NCBI GenBank assembly: GCA_035277545.1
Contig: DATEKI010000149.1
Span: 1-13,404, forward strand
Origin: 66-474 sp035277545
GTDB taxonomy: Bacteria > Pseudomonadota > Gammaproteobacteria > Xanthomonadales > Rhodanobacteraceae
Length of the DNA stretch: 13,404 bases
Direction of reading: 5' to 3'
The notes beneath the pieces are model-generated. The model worked only from the letters and a program-made list of their open reading frames with translations. It did no database searches and had not been told where the DNA came from. This document shows, piece after piece, positions 6,365 through 13,299 of the stretch. The position numbers and the translations under genes were made by a program. Each line of letters begins with the position of its first letter. Position 1 is the stretch's first letter.

Positions 6365-7267
6365 TCAGCCGCTACGCAAGCGCCACAGGGTTGCTTGTGC
6401 GAAGCGCTCGGCAGCCCCGTCGGCATGGGCAGCGAACACCGAAGGTTCGACCAGTTCCAGTTCCAGCAGGCGCGCCGCGCCTTCGCCGTCGCGGATCAAA
6501 TCCACGCGCGCGTACAGCAACGGTTTCCCGAACGGAATGGCAGCGAGCGCGGATTGTGCGATGGCCAGTTCATCCGCCGAGGGCGTGCGCGGTTCGATCG
6601 TTTCTTCCGCGTACAGTCCGGTCGTCGATCCCTCGCCGCGTTTCAGCAATGGACCCTTGCGGATCGCGTGACTGAACGTCCCGTCGAAGAACAGCAACGC
6701 GGTTTCGCCGTGCTCGTCCACCTGATCAAGGTAAGGCTGCAGCAACACACTGCGTTTCTTGTCGAGCAACCGCTGGACGTGCATGACGATGGCGTTGCGG
6801 TCGCCGCGTGCGTGCCGCTGCGCGTCGCGCGAGCCCGCGCCGACGGCGGGCTTCACCACGATGTCACGCGAGGCGGGATGCACCGCGAGCAATTTGGCGA
6901 CGGCCGTTCCGGAGTCCTCTCCCGGCTCGACGAACATGCCCGGCACCACCCGAACCCCGGCCTGCGCGAGATCCGCGAGATAGTGCTTGTCGGTGTTCCA
7001 GCGGATCACGTCGAGCGGATTCAGCAGGCGCGTCCGTTGCGAAACGCGATCCGCCCAGGCGAGGAATTCCGGCAGCCGCTCGAAGTAATCCCAGGTCGAG
7101 CGCAGCAGCGCGAGGTCGCAACGCGACCAGTCGATCGTCTCGTCATCCCAATCCACTTCATGCGCGTCGGCGCCGATCGCGCGCAACGCGGCCAGCAGCA
7201 GCGGCATGTCGTAGTCGGTGCCGCGCGCCGCGCGCGCGGTGACGAGGGCGACGCGTGGTCGTGTCAT
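6365..7267 (-). CDS. ATP-grasp family ligase of unknown substrate (DcsG/RimK-like)
   Basis: This 300-residue protein is an ATP-grasp enzyme, a superfamily that joins a carboxylate to an amine or similar nucleophile through an acyl-phosphate. The N-terminal domain has RSTWDYFERLPEFLAW (56-71), a motif I associate with proteins related to the cycloserine-biosynthesis ligase DcsG. K94 in NTDKHYL and K139 in VVKP are the likely ATP-binding lysines. QPYL (177-180) and E188 are typical of the hinge, and ARVD (253-256) with LELELVEPS (268-276) supplies metal-binding acidic residues. All catalytic positions I can recognise are present, so it should be active. The ATG at 7267 is the only sensible start, yet the 20 bases before it are pyrimidine-rich with no Shine-Dalgarno sequence. 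Its neighbours, a secreted peptidase and an MFS transporter, do not reveal a substrate. The fold call is firm, the DcsG resemblance tentative. Confidence 0.85.
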   Translation of the reverse strand: MTRPRVALVTARAARGTDYDMPLLLAALRAIGADAHEVDWDDETIDWSRCDLALLRSTWDYFERLPEFLAWADRVSQRTRLLNPLDVIRWNTDKHYLADLAQAGVRVVPGMFVEPGEDSGTAVAKLLAVHPASRDIVVKPAVGAGSRDAQRHARGDRNAIVMHVQRLLDKKRSVLLQPYLDQVDEHGETALLFFDGTFSHAIRKGPLLKRGEGSTTGLYAEETIEPRTPSADELAIAQSALAAIPFGKPLLYARVDLIRDGEGAARLLELELVEPSVFAAHADGAAERFAQATLWRLRSG

Positions 7268-7335
7268 GGGAAAAGAAAGGTGCAGGGAGGACGGTCGCGC
7301 AGGCTAGCATGTCCGCCGCCGGAGCCGGGTCAAAG

Positions 7336-7364
7336 ACTTCGCCCGCCCAGGCGGCGGGCGAAGT
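7336..7364 (-). terminator. Probable terminator of the S9 peptidase gene
   Basis: A perfect 12-bp stem, ACTTCGCCCGCC (7336-7347) and GGCGGGCGAAGT (7353-7364), with a 5-base loop starts 15 bp beyond the peptidase stop. On the minus strand it is followed by CTTTG, only a weak U-tract. Its position between two minus-strand genes, with no gene in the rest of the 112 bp gap, fits a terminator separating the peptidase from the ATP-grasp gene. Confidence 0.6.
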
Positions 7365-7379
7365 TGCGGCAGCGTGCTA

Positions 7380-9572
7380 TTACGACTTGTGGTCGGGCCG
7401 CCATCCGGGAACACCGGCGCGCCATTTCATGAAGGCGATGGTGTCGGCGGTCTGCAGGTCGGTCTGGGTACGCGTGGACCCGATGCCGTGCCCGGCTTCG
7501 GCGTCGATCCGCAGCAGCACCGGGTTCGGCGTGCCCGAGGCCTGCAACGCGGCGGCGAACTTGGCGGGCTCCCACGGCGATACGCGTGGGTCGTTCAGGC
7601 CCGTCGTGATCATCACCGCCGGATACGTGACGCCCTTCTTCACGTGCTGGATCGAATCCATCGCGAACAGGTTCTTGAATCCCTGTTCGGTCTTCACGCT
7701 GCCGAATTCGGGAATGTTGGGCGGCCCGTTGGGCGAGAACTCGAAGCGCAGCGTGTTGGCGGCCGGCACCAGATCGATGACGCCCGCGAACAGGTCGGGG
7801 CGCTCGGTCATCGCACGGCCCATCGTGATGCCGCCTGCGGAACCGCCGATGATGAACAGCTTGTCCTTGCTGGTGACGCCACGCGCGATCAAATCCTCGC
7901 CGCACGCAATCAGGTCCTGCCAGGTGTTGTGCTTGTTGGCGTCCTTGCCGCCGAGACGCCACGCCTCGCCCCTTTCGCCGCCGCCGCGCACGTGGCAGAT
8001 GCCGTAGTTGACGCCTTCGCGCATCGCCGCCGCGCGCCGGGTGCTGAAATCGGCGAGGTTGGAAATGCCGTAGGAACCGTAGGCCTCGACCAACGTGATC
8101 TGCGGACCCTTGGCATCCTTCGGCTGGATCAGGCTGAGCGGCACCATCACGCCGTCCCGCGCCTTTGCTTCCAGATCGCTGACCTTGAAGGCCGCGACGT
8201 CCATGTCGCCCGCATGGCCGATGTCCAGCGTGGCGAACTTCCGCGAGGACGGGTCGTAGCGCAGGTAGGTTGGCTGCGCCACCCAACCCGAAAGGCCGAT
8301 CACGACGCCCGGCTTGCGCGGGTCGCTGAAGGCCTCGCCGACGTGGCCTTCGAACGGCAGCGGCACCTGTTCGATCCTGTCGCTGCCGGTGGCGACACGC
8401 AGCAGTTGCGAGTACGCGCCCTTGCGCGCCGTGACGTACAGCGCGTCGGATGCGGCGTAGAAACCCTCGATCACGCGATCGGGTTGCGCGGGGATGAGCG
8501 TCTTCGCGGACGACAGCGCCTGGCCCGCCTTCAATTGCAGCACCTTGAAGGTCGGCGCATCCTTGTGCGACAGCAGGAAAATTTCGTCGCCGCGCATGCC
8601 GATCATCGTCACGTCATCGGTGCGATCGACGAGCGGCTTCCATGCGGTTTTCGGGTTCGCCGCCTCGCCGGCGGGCGCGACCCATGCCTTCCATTCGTTC
8701 TGCACGCCGTTGATGGAAACCGCCAACGCATCCGTGGCGCCGGGCATGAGAAACAGGATGGGGAAGGCTTCGGGCGCGAACTTCGGCCCGTGGCCCGCGC
8801 TGCTGCCGAGTACGGTATGCGGGTTGCCGGCCAGGTTCCACGCGTCGAGCGTCGAATTCTTGTAGGTGTCGGTTTCCGGCGCGCCGGGCTTCAGCTTGGC
8901 GAGGTGGTTGAAGTACACCGTCTTCGAATCGGCGCTCCACGCGGTGGCGCCGAAGCGTGCGCGATCGATCGGTCCCGCAATGGGCTTGCCCGTCGCCGCG
9001 TCGTACACCGTCATCGACGCATTTTCCGAGCCGCCTTCCGACACGCCCACGGCGACCTTGCTGCCGTCGGGCGAGGCCAGGAACCAGTTGATCGCATAGG
9101 GCTTGCCGCCGTTTTTCGCGCGCAGTGCCGCGATGTCGATCAGCTTGCGGGTGCCCGCGCCATCGTGCACCATCAGGTCGTAATCGTCCGCGCCGGGCGC
9201 GCGTTCCTCGTAGAAGTCGCGGCCGCCGTAGGAGACGAAACCGTTGACGAACCCGAAGCTGCCGGTGAAGGCCGATACGCGTTTCTGCAGCGCGGCCAGC
9301 GGCGCGATCGCATCCAGTACCTTGCGGGTGTAGGCGCCCTCGGCTTTCATCCATGCCACCGTGGCCGGGTCCATCTTTTCCATGTAACGGTAGTCGTCCG
9401 TGACCTTGACGCCCCACAGCGTCTCGGTCACGGGTTTGATGGGCGGTGCGGCTGGCGGCGAGCCGACATCGACGGGAGCCAGTGGATCGGTGGCCGCAAG
9501 TGCGAACGGAGCCGCGGCAAGGGCGGATACGAGCGCGAAAACCGAGACTGCGGCAAAACGTGCGGAACGCAT
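7380..9572 (-). CDS. Secreted S9-family serine peptidase (prolyl oligopeptidase-type)
   Basis: This 730-residue protein is a prolyl-oligopeptidase-family peptidase: an N-terminal beta-propeller (about 50-450) gating a C-terminal alpha/beta-hydrolase domain (about 460-720). The catalytic triad is visible as S578 in GGSAGG, D661 in TGLNDPRV and H695 in AGHG. A signal peptide is clear: basic MRSAR, a hydrophobic run, and a likely cut after ALA at residue 26, so it should act in the periplasm or outside the cell on short peptides. The nucleophile loop GGSAGG and the WEPAKF motif after the Asp are like oligopeptidase B, whereas the LLRIDAEAGHG end resembles classic prolyl oligopeptidase (usually GGSNGG). 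Cleavage preference is therefore uncertain. The ATG at 9572 follows a strong GAGGAGG ribosome site by seven bases. It probably has its own promoter in the 69 bp after the ETF-QO stop. Confidence 0.93.
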   Translation of the reverse strand: MRSARFAAVSVFALVSALAAAPFALAATDPLAPVDVGSPPAAPPIKPVTETLWGVKVTDDYRYMEKMDPATVAWMKAEGAYTRKVLDAIAPLAALQKRVSAFTGSFGFVNGFVSYGGRDFYEERAPGADDYDLMVHDGAGTRKLIDIAALRAKNGGKPYAINWFLASPDGSKVAVGVSEGGSENASMTVYDAATGKPIAGPIDRARFGATAWSADSKTVYFNHLAKLKPGAPETDTYKNSTLDAWNLAGNPHTVLGSSAGHGPKFAPEAFPILFLMPGATDALAVSINGVQNEWKAWVAPAGEAANPKTAWKPLVDRTDDVTMIGMRGDEIFLLSHKDAPTFKVLQLKAGQALSSAKTLIPAQPDRVIEGFYAASDALYVTARKGAYSQLLRVATGSDRIEQVPLPFEGHVGEAFSDPRKPGVVIGLSGWVAQPTYLRYDPSSRKFATLDIGHAGDMDVAAFKVSDLEAKARDGVMVPLSLIQPKDAKGPQITLVEAYGSYGISNLADFSTRRAAAMREGVNYGICHVRGGGERGEAWRLGGKDANKHNTWQDLIACGEDLIARGVTSKDKLFIIGGSAGGITMGRAMTERPDLFAGVIDLVPAANTLRFEFSPNGPPNIPEFGSVKTEQGFKNLFAMDSIQHVKKGVTYPAVMITTGLNDPRVSPWEPAKFAAALQASGTPNPVLLRIDAEAGHGIGSTRTQTDLQTADTIAFMKWRAGVPGWRPDHKS

Positions 9573-9601
9573 GACCGACCCTCCTCGCAGATGGTCGGGC
9601 G

Positions 9602-9630
9602 AGTCTAGCCTTTCCGGTGGGGGACGCCAG
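9602..9630 (-). promoter_or_regulatory. Weak candidate promoter of the S9 peptidase gene
   Basis: On the minus strand CTGGCG (9630-9625) and TAGACT (9607-9602) are separated by 17 bp, matching the sigma-70 -35 and -10 consensus at three and four of six positions. They lie in the only gap between the ETF-QO stop and the peptidase start. The match is poor but position and spacing fit. Confidence 0.25.
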
Positions 9631-9641
9631 TGCCGCCGTCG

Positions 9642-11294
9642 TTACAGGTTCTGGTAATTGGGCCCGCTGCCACCCTCCGGCGGCACCCAGGTGATGATCT
9701 CGTACGGATCCTTGATGTCGCAGGTCTTGCAGTGCACGCAGTTGGCCGCGTTGATCTGCAGGCGAAGCGATGGCGCGTTATCTGCGCCGGTTTCCTCGAC
9801 GATTTCGTACACGTTGGCGGGGCAGAAGCGCGTGCAGGGGTTGCCGTATTCGACCGTGCAGCGATCGACGCAGATATTGGTGTCGGCGACGTGCAGGTGC
9901 ACAGGCTGGTCCTCGTCGTGCTCGGTCGCTGCGAAATAAACACCGGCGAGGCGGTCGCGCGGCGGCAGCGTGCGTTCGATCCAGCCGGGTTCGCGCGGCG
10001 AGCTTGCGTTCGGGCCGGGACGATTTGCCTTCGTCGCGGGCGGATCGAGTTTTTCCAGCGACGACCAGTCGGCGTGGTTCTTCAGCGTCCAAGGCGACAG
10101 CCCTGCGGTCGCGGTTTCCCACGCGGCGTTGAACAAGCCGCGCCACAAACCGCCGTGGAAACCCGGACGGATATTGCGCACCTTCTTCAATTCCTTCGCG
10201 ATGTTGGACGCGCGCAAACGCGCATCGAAACCTTGCGGCGATCGCTTCTCGGCGAAGTGTTCGGCCGCCAGCATCCCCGAACGGATCGCCTGGTGCGTGC
10301 CCTTGATCTTCGGCACGTTCATCAATCCGGCTGCATCCCCGATCAGGATCGCGCCCGGCATTTCCATGTTCGGCAGCGACTGCAGGCCGCCTTCGATCAG
10401 CGCGCGCGCGCCGGCCGACACGATCTGGCCACCTTCCAGCAGCGGCTTGATGCGTGCGTGGTTCTTCAGTTGCTGGAACGCCTCCCATGGCCGGAACAAC
10501 GGGTCGGAATAATCGAGCCCGGCGACGAAGCCGATCGCGATGCGGTCCTTGTCGAGCTGATAGATGAAGCTGCCGCCGTAGGTCTTGTTGTCGAGCGGCC
10601 AGCCGAGCGTGTGGGTGATGTGGCCGGGTTGTACACGTCCGGGCGGCAGTTGCCACAGTTCCTTCAAGCCGATGCCGTAGGTTTGCGGGTCGGAGTTCTT
10701 GTCGAGTCCGTATTTTGCGATCAGTGTCTTGCTGACGCTGCCTCGGCAGCCTTCGGCGAGCACCGTGAGTTTCGCGAGGATGTCGATGCCCTGCGTGTAG
10801 CCCGGCTTGTGCGAACCATCCTTCGCCACGCCCATGTCGCCGATGCGTACGCCCGAGACGGCGCCTTGGCCATCGAACACGGCATCCGCGGCGGCGAAAC
10901 CAGGGAACACGTCCACGCCCAGTGCTTCGGCCTGCGGCGCCAGCCATGCGCACAGCGCACCAAGGCTCACGATGAAGTTGCCATGGTTGTGCATCTGCGG
11001 CGGCGTAGGCAGCCTGGTTGCGCGCGTCGCGTCGCGCAGCAACAGGAACTCGTCATGCGCGGCGGGTACGCAGATGGGGGGCGGGTTGTCACGCCACTTC
11101 GGCAGCAAGGCATCCAGTGGCGCGGGTTCGATCACCGCACCCGAAAGAATGTGCGCGCCGATCGTCGATGCCTTCTCGATCACGCAGATGCGGGTGTCCG
11201 GCTTGAGCTGTTTCAGGCGGATCGCGAAGGTGAGCCCGGACGGACCCGCGCCGACCACGACCACGTCGTATTCCATCGTTTCGCGTTCGCTCAT
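9642..11294 (-). CDS. Electron transfer flavoprotein:ubiquinone oxidoreductase (ETF-QO)
   Basis: This 550-residue protein is a complete ETF-QO, the inner-membrane-associated flavoprotein/iron-sulfur enzyme that oxidises reduced ETF and reduces ubiquinone. The N-terminal dinucleotide site is VVVVGAGPSG (11-20). The second FAD motif is ILIGDAAGLMN (316-326), followed by KIKGTHQAIRSGMLAA (329-344). The single 4Fe-4S cluster has its four expected ligands, C491 in RFCPA and C519, C522 and C525 in CVHCKTC. The spacing C491-C519 is 28, against 25 in the human enzyme as I remember it, a small loop insertion. The frame extends to 11663, but the family N-terminus (MSERETMEYDVVVVGAG) and a GGGAG ribosome site select the ATG at 11294. 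It completes the ETF pathway whose soluble part is encoded by etfBA about 5 kb away. It is divergent from the amidase gene. Confidence 0.97.
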   Translation of the reverse strand: MSERETMEYDVVVVGAGPSGLTFAIRLKQLKPDTRICVIEKASTIGAHILSGAVIEPAPLDALLPKWRDNPPPICVPAAHDEFLLLRDATRATRLPTPPQMHNHGNFIVSLGALCAWLAPQAEALGVDVFPGFAAADAVFDGQGAVSGVRIGDMGVAKDGSHKPGYTQGIDILAKLTVLAEGCRGSVSKTLIAKYGLDKNSDPQTYGIGLKELWQLPPGRVQPGHITHTLGWPLDNKTYGGSFIYQLDKDRIAIGFVAGLDYSDPLFRPWEAFQQLKNHARIKPLLEGGQIVSAGARALIEGGLQSLPNMEMPGAILIGDAAGLMNVPKIKGTHQAIRSGMLAAEHFAEKRSPQGFDARLRASNIAKELKKVRNIRPGFHGGLWRGLFNAAWETATAGLSPWTLKNHADWSSLEKLDPPATKANRPGPNASSPREPGWIERTLPPRDRLAGVYFAATEHDEDQPVHLHVADTNICVDRCTVEYGNPCTRFCPANVYEIVEETGADNAPSLRLQINAANCVHCKTCDIKDPYEIITWVPPEGGSGPNYQNL

Positions 11295-11328
11295 GGCGGG
11301 CTCCCGTCGCGCATCGTTCCAGCCCTTC

Positions 11329-11357
11329 ATTGTCTTGGGTTCCCGAGCGGGCGGCAA
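11329..11357 (-). promoter_or_regulatory. Candidate ETF-QO promoter
   Basis: On the minus strand TTGCCG (11357-11352) and GACAAT (11334-11329) are 17 bp apart, each matching four of six sigma-70 consensus bases. Initiation near 11322 would give a leader of about 28 bases ending in GGGAGCCCGCC before the ATG at 11294. It abuts the amidase -10 candidate on the opposite strand. Confidence 0.4.
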
Positions 11358-11362
11358 ACCCG

Positions 11363-11388
11363 CATAATCGGGCCCTCGGGAGGAACCG
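11363..11388 (+). promoter_or_regulatory. Candidate amidase -10 box and ribosome binding site
   Basis: CATAAT (11363-11368) matches the -10 consensus at five of six bases. GGGAGGAACCG follows directly before the ATG at 11389, a strong Shine-Dalgarno sequence with good spacing. The -35 position at 17 bp spacing reads TTCCCG, a weak match. The leader would be only about 14 bases, just enough to hold the ribosome site. Confidence 0.4.
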
Positions 11389-12798
11389 ATGAGCGCAATC
11401 GACGACGGCGAAATGCTGGGGCAGGAAGCGTTGCGGCGCGGCGGCGTGTGGCAATGCCTGCACTGGCTTGCGGCAGGCCGCACCACCTCCGAGGCATTGG
11501 CCGAAGCCTGCCTCGCCGCGATCGAGCAGCGCAATTCCGATTTGCATGCGTTCGTGGACGTGCGCCCCGACATCGTGCTCGACCAGGCCGCGAGCGCACA
11601 GCGCCGCCGCCGCGAAGGACCGATCGGACGGCTGGATGGCATCCCGGTCGCGATCAAGGACAATTTCGACGTGGCGGGTTACCCCACACGCGCGGGCTTG
11701 CCGACGCGCGACGAACACGTCGCCCGCAACGACGCGCACGCGGTCGCGCGCCTGCGTGCGGCCGGCGCAGTGCTGCTGGGCAAGACCAACCTCGATGAAG
11801 GCGCACTGGGCGCGGCCACCCGCAACCCGCATTTCGGCACCACGCGCAATCCGTTTGACCTGGATCGCGTCGCCGGCGGTTCGTCAGGCGGCTCCGCTGC
11901 TGCGGTCGCGGCGGGCATGGCGCCGGTCGCGATCGGTTCCGACACGCTGGGTTCGGTACGCATCCCCGCGAGTTACTGCGGGGTGTTCGCGCTGAAGCCC
12001 ACGCACGGCGAGATTTCCGCGCGCGGGCTGGTGCCGGCGGCGCGGCGGCTGGACGCGGTTGGCATCCTCGGTCGCAGCGTGGGCGATCTGGTGGTGATGT
12101 TGCAGGTGCTGGCAGGCTACGATGCCGACGATCCGCGCTCGCGCCGGCGCCGCGTCGCGCTGCAACCGCCGGACTGGAACCCGAATCAGTTGCATTGCGG
12201 GGTGCTGCCGGATCTCGCCTCCATTGGCGTCGAGCCTGCGGTCATCGACGTCTTCGATGCTGCATTGGCGCGGTTGGAACGCGAACTCGGCGAGCGCCAG
12301 GCGCTGGATTTCTCCGACTGGCCGTTCCAGAAGATGCGGCGCGCGGGGCTGCTTTTGATGGAAGCGGAGATGCGCAACACGTTCGCGGATGATCTCGCGG
12401 ACACAGCGCACCCTGTTTCCGGACATTTCCGCGCGATGCTCGATTACGCATCGAAGAAATCCGCAGCCGACTACGCGCAGGCCGATCGCATCCTCGACTT
12501 CGCGGTGTTGAAGGCGCGCCGCGTGTTTTCGCGCGTCGACGTGCTGGTGCTGCCGACCACCCCGCAGGGTGCGTTCCCGGTCGATGCGCCGGTGCCCGCT
12601 TCGCAAGCCGACCTCACCGCGTTCGCAAGCCTCTCCGCGTGCCCCGCGGTCAGCATCCCGATGGGCACGCTGCCCGACGGGATGCCGATCGGCATGCAGT
12701 TCGTGGGCGCGCCGGGTTCCGACCTGCGCCTGCTGGAACTTGCGGAAGTGTGCGCGTCGGCGCTGGATGCGGCGCCGGCATATCCCGTCGGGGCATGA
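11389..12798 (+). CDS. Amidase-signature family hydrolase
   Basis: This 469-residue protein belongs to the amidase-signature family, cytoplasmic enzymes that hydrolyse amide bonds with a Ser-cisSer-Lys triad. K90 lies in PVAIKDNFDVAG, the cis-serine is S165 in GGSSGGSAAAVAAG, and the nucleophile is S189 in GSDTLGSVRIPASYCGV. The glycine usual two residues before the nucleophile (DTGGS) is leucine here (DTLGS); some bacterial members also deviate there, so activity is not excluded. There is no signal peptide and no GatA partner genes (gatB, gatC) nearby, so it is unlikely to be the tRNA amidotransferase subunit. The substrate is unknown. It is the only plus-strand gene in the window, preceded by GGAGG six bases before the ATG and divergent from ETF-QO. 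A palindromic repeat starts seven bases after its stop. Confidence 0.92.
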   Translation: MSAIDDGEMLGQEALRRGGVWQCLHWLAAGRTTSEALAEACLAAIEQRNSDLHAFVDVRPDIVLDQAASAQRRRREGPIGRLDGIPVAIKDNFDVAGYPTRAGLPTRDEHVARNDAHAVARLRAAGAVLLGKTNLDEGALGAATRNPHFGTTRNPFDLDRVAGGSSGGSAAAVAAGMAPVAIGSDTLGSVRIPASYCGVFALKPTHGEISARGLVPAARRLDAVGILGRSVGDLVVMLQVLAGYDADDPRSRRRRVALQPPDWNPNQLHCGVLPDLASIGVEPAVIDVFDAALARLERELGERQALDFSDWPFQKMRRAGLLLMEAEMRNTFADDLADTAHPVSGHFRAMLDYASKKSAADYAQADRILDFAVLKARRVFSRVDVLVLPTTPQGAFPVDAPVPASQADLTAFASLSACPAVSIPMGTLPDGMPIGMQFVGAPGSDLRLLELAEVCASALDAAPAYPVGA

Positions 12799-12804
12799 GT
12801 TTTT

Positions 12805-12849
12805 CCCTCTCCCTTCGGGAGAGGGTGGCGCGCAGCGCCGGGTGAGGGT
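12805..12849 (+). repeat. Double-hairpin dispersed repeat (CCCTCTCCC/GGGAGAGGG type)
   Basis: The element has a 9-bp hairpin CCCTCTCCC/TTC/GGGAGAGGG (12805-12825), a second hairpin GGCGC/GCA/GCGCC (12827-12839), and the tail GGGTGAGGGT. Elements of this design are known as highly repeated intergenic sequences in many Proteobacteria. It lies directly after the amidase stop, where it may also act as a transcript-end structure, although no U-run follows. Confidence 0.7.
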
Positions 12850-12913
12850 TCGGCTCCTCGGGCAACGTTTCACGACATCCCTGTCTTGTTCCGTCCGCCT
12901 CCCGGGCGGGCGA

Positions 12914-12960
12914 GCCACCTTTCTTTGCGTGGCCAAAGAAAGGTGGCCCAAAGAAAGGCC
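12914..12960. repeat. 14-bp inverted repeat with an extra half copy (TTTCTTTG/CAAAGAAA type)
   Basis: GCCACCTTTCTTTG (12914-12927) and CAAAGAAAGGTGGC (12934-12947) form a perfect 14-bp stem with the 6-base loop CGTGGC. Immediately after, CAAAGAAAGGCC (12949-12960) repeats the right arm, so alternative pairing is possible. Sequences of this type are dispersed in intergenic regions of Xanthomonadales genomes. No gene is visible here. Confidence 0.65.
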
Positions 12961-13021
12961 ACCCCGCGAACACGTCCTCCGCGCATCCTGCGCGCGTGGG
13001 GGGCAAAGTAACTTGTTGGCT

Positions 13022-13036
13022 CTCGCTTCGAGCGAG
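13022..13036. repeat. Small palindromic hairpin in the right intergenic region
   Basis: CTCGCT, TCG, AGCGAG form a perfect 6-bp stem with a 3-base loop. It is one of a series of stem-loops between the amidase gene and the right edge. The bases around it (12961-13100) show no coding pattern that I trust. Confidence 0.4.
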
Positions 13037-13100
13037 GCCATGGATAGCCGTCATCGAAGCAGAGCTGTTCTTGCGTCCTTGCACGACGCCGAGCATCGCA

Positions 13101-13171
13101 GCGCCAAGCGGGAGCAAGGCGCGCATGTTCGAGCACAGGGATGTGCGAGTTCGCGCCGGCCCGCTTGGCGC
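13101..13171. other. Long nested stem-loop of unknown role
   Basis: Three co-linear inverted repeats are nested in 71 bp. The outer stem is GCGCCAAGCGGG (13101-13112) with CCCGCTTGGCGC (13160-13171). The middle stem is GGCGCG (13118-13123) with CGCGCC (13152-13157). The inner one is GCACA (13133-13137) with TGTGC (13142-13146) around GGGA. Such order is unlikely by chance and would give a rod-like RNA or a cruciform. It could be part of a dispersed repeat or a small structured RNA; no promoter or terminator identifies it. Confidence 0.5.
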
Positions 13172-13186
13172 GAGAAGCGCAGGGGA

Positions 13187-13213
13187 GTTTCGGCAACAGG
13201 ATGTTGCCGAAAC
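13187..13213. repeat. 11-bp perfect stem-loop
   Basis: GTTTCGGCAAC (13187-13197), the loop AGGAT, then GTTGCCGAAAC (13203-13213). It begins 15 bp after the nested stem. There is no adjacent U-run on either strand, so it is not a plain intrinsic terminator. It looks like another module of the intergenic hairpin series. Confidence 0.5.
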
Positions 13214-13236
13214 CGTCGTGCCGGGCGATGGTTTTG

Positions 13237-13283
13237 GCCACTTTTGCCGTAACAAAAGTGGCTCGCTCGCCTTCGGTGAGCGA
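13237..13283. repeat. Two abutting stem-loops next to the right-edge gene end
   Basis: GCCACTTTTG/CCGTAA/CAAAAGTGGC (13237-13262, 10-bp stem) is followed without gap by TCGCTCGCC/TTC/GGTGAGCGA (13263-13283, 9 pairs including one G-T). They lie 16 bp beyond the stop of the probable right-edge gene, read on the minus strand. They could terminate its transcript, the TTTTG arm giving part of a U-tract, but they also continue the repeat series. Confidence 0.5.
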
Positions 13284-13299
13284 AACCGCTTTCCGTGTG

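Noticed and set aside
7374..9608. Plus-strand open frame of 744 codons almost exactly mirroring the S9 peptidase
   Set aside because: The minus-strand frame has a signal peptide, a catalytic triad and a strong ribosome site. The mirror frame has none, and its matching length follows from few stop codons in GC-rich DNA.
9630..11798. Plus-strand open frame of 722 codons opposite ETF-QO, running into the amidase
   Set aside because: It is antisense to a highly conserved enzyme and ends inside the amidase in the wrong frame. No motif was found.
12805..12825. Intrinsic terminator for the amidase
   Set aside because: The hairpin is strong and well placed, but no U-run follows on the plus strand. 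Its sequence is that of a widespread dispersed repeat, so it is listed as a repeat.
12870..13241. Minus-strand open frame of 123 codons in the right intergenic region
   Set aside because: It is made wholly of inverted repeats, is Arg/Ala-rich without secondary-structure logic, and no ribosome site or family is recognisable.
12569..13252. Plus-strand open frame of 227 codons across the amidase end and the hairpin region
   Set aside because: Its first part is the wrong frame of the amidase and the rest is repeat sequence. Frames through such repeats are often annotated as hypothetical proteins without support.
12799..13299. CRISPR array or tandem repeat
   Set aside because: The repeated modules differ in sequence and spacing. 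They are separate inverted repeats, not direct repeats with unique spacers, and no cas gene is nearby.
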